NCBI GenBank assembly: GCA_905147135.1
Contig: LR990051.1
Span: 253,001 to 317,000, forward strand
Reading direction: 5' to 3'
Origin: Blastobasis lacticolella
Taxonomy: Eukaryota; Arthropoda; Insecta; Lepidoptera; Blastobasidae
Length of the DNA stretch: 64,000 nucleotides
Below, in pieces: positions 52,101 to 58,100 of the stretch. Under the pieces are notes generated by a model. It was not told where the DNA came from. It saw only the letters and a program-made list of their open reading frames with translations, and searched no databases. The number at the start of each line of letters is the position of its first letter. Positions within the stretch are counted from its first letter, which is position 1. Made by a program: the position numbers and the translations under genes.

Positions 52101-55100
52101 ACTGCATTCCTGGAGAGATTCCACTACCTCCTGAAGTTCGTCCCGCTGCGCTCGTATATCTTCCAACTGTATGTCAAGCTCAGCTAGCTGCCCCTTTAGA
52201 TCTTGTTTTTTTTTATTTATATGTGTAATTTCCACCTCGCTGTCCTCTCTCTCTTGGAGTAATCGGAATACGTGATCCCTTGACAGTTTTAATTCTGTCA
52301 GGGCTTCCTTCAATTTATCCTCTAGTCTAATCGTAAACATTCTGCGAGTTGTTGTCATATTTGTCAGACTAAAAGAAGACAAAAAAAAAATTTCTTTTCT
52401 CCTATGATGTTACTTTTGATCTGAGGCTCGAACCCCGGATGTATGACGCATAGCCGCAGTTACTACCTCTGCGCTACAGAGTCTCGTTGACGACACGGCG
52501 AAATACGGCTACTAGTTTCAATCTCGTTTGAATAACCCAGCATAGGTGCAGTTTGTTTGTAATAACTGTACTAGTTGGCGGTAGTGTGCACTTTTACACT
52601 TTTTCTATTTTAATATTGTATATTTAATTTATTTAAAACGTAATGTAGAAGTGTTTTTATGTTTAAATTATCACTTGTTTGCCACATGTATCGCTAAAAA
52701 ATTTACTTACATCGACTTAAGTTTTATTTATAGTGTTTAATGTTCAATATCAACTTTTGTTTTTTTTTACGTTTAATCACTTGTTTTATGTTAGAATAAC
52801 ACTGTCACTGTATTATCGTACTATAATAAACCATATTTGAACACTATTTTTTCGATAAAATAGCTTTAACTTATTAAAAATATTTATTAACACTGAACCA
52901 ATGTTTACGTGAGGGTGGCCCCCTCTACCCTCCTCCCTAAGCTGGGCGCGCTTTATGCAAGCAAGGGAATTTGAGGGATGGGGGGGAGGCGCTGGACTTG
53001 GGACGACGGACCTGTTGTATATGTAAATACTCCAAACAAAAAAGAATATTTTTTTCTTTGAACTTTTTGTGTTACCCTTTTTCTTTTTGCCTAAATTGTA
53101 AATGGCATTGTACATTTAGGTCACATTAAAAAAAAAAGAATCGATTTTGCGGCCACTCATAAAACTTATGCCAATCGATAAGAAACTTTAATATCTATCG
53201 ATGACATTATGTAAAAATGTCGAAAGCGGTATATTTTGCGAGATATCGCAAGTCAAAGACGTACATTAACTACCGACACGTCCCGAACTTACACCCCCTA
53301 CTAAGTCTACTCATTAACTATCTTCTAAACTACTAAACCGATTTCGATTAAATAATGCCAGGAATCATTTCGATTAAAATATCTTTCAAATAAAGAAAAT
53401 TGCGTCGATCGTTTCCTATCGATTGGCATAAGTTTTATGAGTAGTCGCATAATCGATATTTTTTTTAATGGCGGAAAGTGTTTGGTGATTTTCTCCTTAG
53501 TAAATGTTCAATGTTTTTTATGAAGGATAGGAGCATGTACTTTCTTTATATTCTAAATGGTACACATTCTAAGTGGATTTCAGTCTTGATTGTAATTCTT
53601 ATCTCCATAAAAAAATATCTAGAGTCTACGATTAAGCTCTATATTTTTATTGGATGTCATCCGTTTGGAAATAAAAACTTGATTTGTTGGTGCAACAACC
53701 GGCGACTGATTTGGAACTGTCTCACGCAACAGAACTTCATGCACGACCGCGGGCTGTCGCCGAATCTGCAGCGTCTGCTGTCGCGCTACGCGCTGCAGCT
53801 GTGGCGAAAGTCGCGTGGGCTGCAACTGCCCACGTGCATTCTCACCGCGCCCGCGGGCATCCGGAAAACGATATTGGCCGCCGCTTATGAGCACCATCTG
53901 CTACGGGTGCCTAAATGATTTGTTTCTTTACACGTTCACTACACATATTATCGGGTTTGTTACCACGGTTAGTATTGTTTTTATCTCGATATTTCGACGC
54001 AGTTGCATGCAAAGAGATTGGAATGCGACCTTCTTGCCAGTCTATAGAGGGGGCTGTGACAGCTTTTTCATACAAAAAATGCGTGCAATGTCATTGACTA
54101 AAAATAATTAAATCTCCTTAAGTTTTTGTCAGCATCAAATAAAAAGGGATGTTCACTCTGTCGATATATTCTTTCGATATGTTATATTAAGCAATATTAT
54201 CGATATCGATATACTCAACAAAAATATTGCTAAGACATGGCTTATGTAGCCATTATAGCACCGCTTTTTTACATTACATTATGTTGTAATGTAAAAATAA
54301 AATGTTTTAACATTAGGTAGGAATGTATGTCATTTCATTAATGCTCTCGGGATCCCGCCAGGTTCACCCATACGCTTGATACGAGTATTTGCCGATTTTT
54401 AAAAACTTCAGCAATGACTTTTTACATTTAAAACCAATAAAATATTAATCAATAAAGTAATAGTTGCTATTAATTAAATACGCAAAATCTTTTGATTTTA
54501 TTGTCATAAATTTATACATATACTTACTAAATACACAAATAGGTAATTTCGTATAATACCATTTATGGTATACGTGACGGGCATAATTTGTCTCGGGTGT
54601 TAAAACTTTGGGTCTCGCTTACTTCAACGCAAATAGAAAGAGCTAGCGAGAGCTATGTCGCTCTCTAACGCACGACAAACCCCGTCATGCTACGGGTGTA
54701 GGAGAGTGTGAGTACAGATGGGACTACAAATAACAATTTTTTTTGCGTACATAGAAAGATCCTCTGGCGCACCACTGTAATTATCTGATTTGCAAAATCC
54801 TGGATCAAGGGTCAAGGCGACCCCTGGGCCCTCGTGCTAAGATGATTATTATTATAATAAAACAAACAAACAAACAACGATAAATAATCTAAAATAATAA
54901 GAATTAAGTGGACTTACGAATTTTAAAGCTCAAGTATTCATATTAGTCTACATCATTCCACTGTTGAGCATAGGACTTTCCCAATATTTCCACTTCTCGT
55001 GATCAATAGGTATTTTTATGTTTACATCGATATTGGGAAAAAGCAGCGAACACATCACTATCGCACGTTCGAACAAGCAATAACTTTATATATTTTTAGG

Positions 55101-58100
55101 GATTAAGTAGGTAATTATGAATTATCATTGTTTCTACAGTATATATTACTGAGCTCGGCGTATTGATTCAGTCAAAAAATTACTAATAGTTGAGATATTT
55201 TGAAAAAGCTCATAAAACAAGAATCTTTAACACGCATTTATTTCACATACTATACACATTCTACAATCAATAATCAACGAGTTTTAATATACATAAATGG
55301 TAGTAGTCCAAAGCACTTCACTAATTCAATAAAATTACAAAGCCTATAACACAAAATATAATAGTAGTTTATGCAACAGTCATATTAAAGGGGGTATTAA
55401 AACATGAGTGTCTGTTTATCATACGAGGCGTAGCCGAGTATGATAATAGTTTGACACGAGTGTTTTAATACCTAATTATATGCAGTTGCATACACTACTT
55501 TATCTACACTCATATTTTTATGTTCAAATATCGTACCTATAATTTTCTCAACTTTGCTGGAAGTAAGCTGCGAGTCAGTTCTGTTGTATCTACGCGTCGA
55601 GGATATCAAGCGGCGTGAATTTTGTTTTTGAATTTTGAATTTGTCAAAGACATTTAGGTATATAGCCTACATTTCGCCGTGTCTCGGCGCCCGACAAAAT
55701 TTTAAAAAATAAAAGTGTTGCATAATTCCAACCTCTTTGGTTGCATGCGTTATAGTGACCAGTTTGACTGGTGCCGCTGTTGGTGGTTTCTTTACAGTTT
55801 GCAGGTTACCGCAACATGCACTGTGGATCTACCAGCTATCGGCATGAGCCGCGTTAGTACAACCTTTGTAATACGTACGGCTTAGGAATGGAATGCATTG
55901 CCTGCGAGTGTCTTCCCTGATCATTATAATCTAAACGCCTTCAAGTCTAGAGTAAATAGGCTGTTCCTAGACAGGCATGCTTCATCATCGGCCGCATCGT
56001 CACCAGGTGAGATGACCATCAAATGCGTAACTCATATAAAAAAAGTTATTGCTTGGAGAGGCATACGGTCCGATGGTCCGCCTGGTAGAAAGCGGCCTCA
56101 CATATTTTCATTAAGATTGATTGTTAACGCCGAATGATACAATTTATTGGGTAGTGTTACGAGTACGTTTGCTACATTAATGTTACTGGGCGGGCCGGCT
56201 ACAATGAGTTGAATTATGTTTAAGAAAAAATTCCGTTCTACACAAATTTACTAATAGATTAAAAACAAAACTCTCCATTAGGGCTTCGTCACAATAGGGT
56301 GAAAAGAGGTCAGTAAAGCATGTGTTAATATTATTTTCAGCATCCTGTATTCATGGACTGCGAACTTCCGTTTCTCAATCAAATATGCGCATACTTCTTC
56401 CCATACAGATACTGTGAAGGTAAAACAATATAAGCATACTAAAATCTCTTCGCAAAATACATATAAATACCCATAATAAATTTATTTTTTTCAGATATGT
56501 TTATAGTGCGTAAGAATGAGATTACCAACACCATGTATTTCGTCCACGAGGGCCATGTCCGGGCGATCTGCGAAGACGGAACTCGTGGCGAGGTGTACAG
56601 TAAGGGACAGTATTTCGGAACGGTGAGTAAATAGTAAATACAAAGGAAAAATCATTGTTCTTTATCGAGTACGATAATGTAATGATCTCATTAAAACGTC
56701 GAACAATACAGGGACAGGAAAGCAGGAAGGAAACACACAGTAGGTGGTCACCGCAGAGCTAAAGCACATCAGCTCTACTATTCGTTAACTAGATGTAGGC
56801 ACTACCCTTTCTGCTGGCAGGAGCAACTCCTGCTTATTAGGTCAGCTTACGCTGTTCGTTAAAGGTCTTGTCGCGTCAAATCAATAATATAGAATGATCT
56901 TCCTTTAAGAATATTCTCGAGCTGATGCGATACTGGTGTCTTCAAGAAACGAGCCTACACTTCTATAAAAAGATGACCTTTCTTAAGGACCGGCAAAATA
57001 TTAGCGACGGCGTTGGGAATGTCTATATGTGGCTTTGATCACTCACCATCAAGGGACCGCTTTCTCGTTTGCCTTTGTTACAATAAAAACATTTCTGTAG
57101 TTAAAGGTTAACATCATTGTTCTCCGTTCTTTCTTCCTTGTTATATTATCGACTGTTACAAACAAAATGATGATGATGACAAATCGTAGAACTTATGGAC
57201 TTTGCTCGTTTGTTGTTCTTGATTAGGTCAAGCTAAAATTGTCTTCTCCGTTTCCGTGAGCTTCTTGAAAGATAGACGAACTACAATCGGTTATGTATTC
57301 TGTTTTTGATGAACATGTATGTGATGAAGACCGTACGGAGCTTTAAAGATAATATGCTTAGATTTAAAAATGTACTTTTTGTTGTGTTTGATGTGCAATA
57401 AGGTTACTACTAGGCCTATGTAAAGGAGCAGTAGTTTCGGTGAAATCATTTTTTTTTAATGTTATACGGCAGACAAACAGGCAAGCGGGCCACCTGATGG
57501 AAAGTGGTCACCGCCGCCTATGGACAACAGCAACACCAGAGGAGTCAACAATGCGTTGCCCGCCTCTGAAGATACCTCTAATATACCTCTTGAACGATCC
57601 CATGTCATAGTCCAAAAGAAACACTGTGTTGTTGATCTGTGTGACTTTTAATACTTTCCGTTACGTTTTTCAGAAACAGGGATTGCTTCTAGATCTGCCT
57701 TTCACAAATTCGTATCGTGCGATGGGTAATTGTACAATTCTCACCCTAACGTTCGACAAATGGAAATATTTTCTTGATTTGTTTCCTGAGAGCAGAGACA
57801 TAATATACCGAAAAATGCCTGAAATGCATAGCTATCGTCCAATATTTAAACCGAAACCTCCGCCACCACCACCGGACTCGGGAGCTGCCATGCCGCAACT
57901 AATATCTAAAACTTCTAGCACAATGTTAGACATAATGTCTAAAGCTTCAAAAGAAAAAATGACCACGACAGCCCAGACTATTGAGTCAAAAATATCTTTA
58001 CCGGAGGAATCAACGTATACCATTCCTGATGGAGATGATGAAGAATTGCCTTCTACACAAGGAAGAAGGAAAACAGTCTTTAGAAAAATTTTAGATACAT

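Larger units (their letters stand above)
47531..52500 (-). mobile_element. Near-complete CR1-group LINE
   Basis: From the right on the minus strand: a tRNA-like motif (52490-52418), coiled-coil ORF1a (52358-51864), SGNH-like ORF1b (to 50869), EN-RT ORF2 (50871-48020), and a ~480-bp AT-rich 3' UTR ending in (TTGAA)n repeats at 47531-47548. The coding part is free of nonsense mutations except for the two frame changes discussed in the findings. The exact 5' end and target duplication could not be fixed. It sits antisense in intron L-M. Confidence 0.85.

Noticed and set aside
53478..53918. A single 146-codon gene
   Set aside because: Only the part from 53733 shows channel similarity. It is preceded by a good acceptor, and the upstream part is AT-rich and unlike protein. 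It is an exon with intronic read-through.
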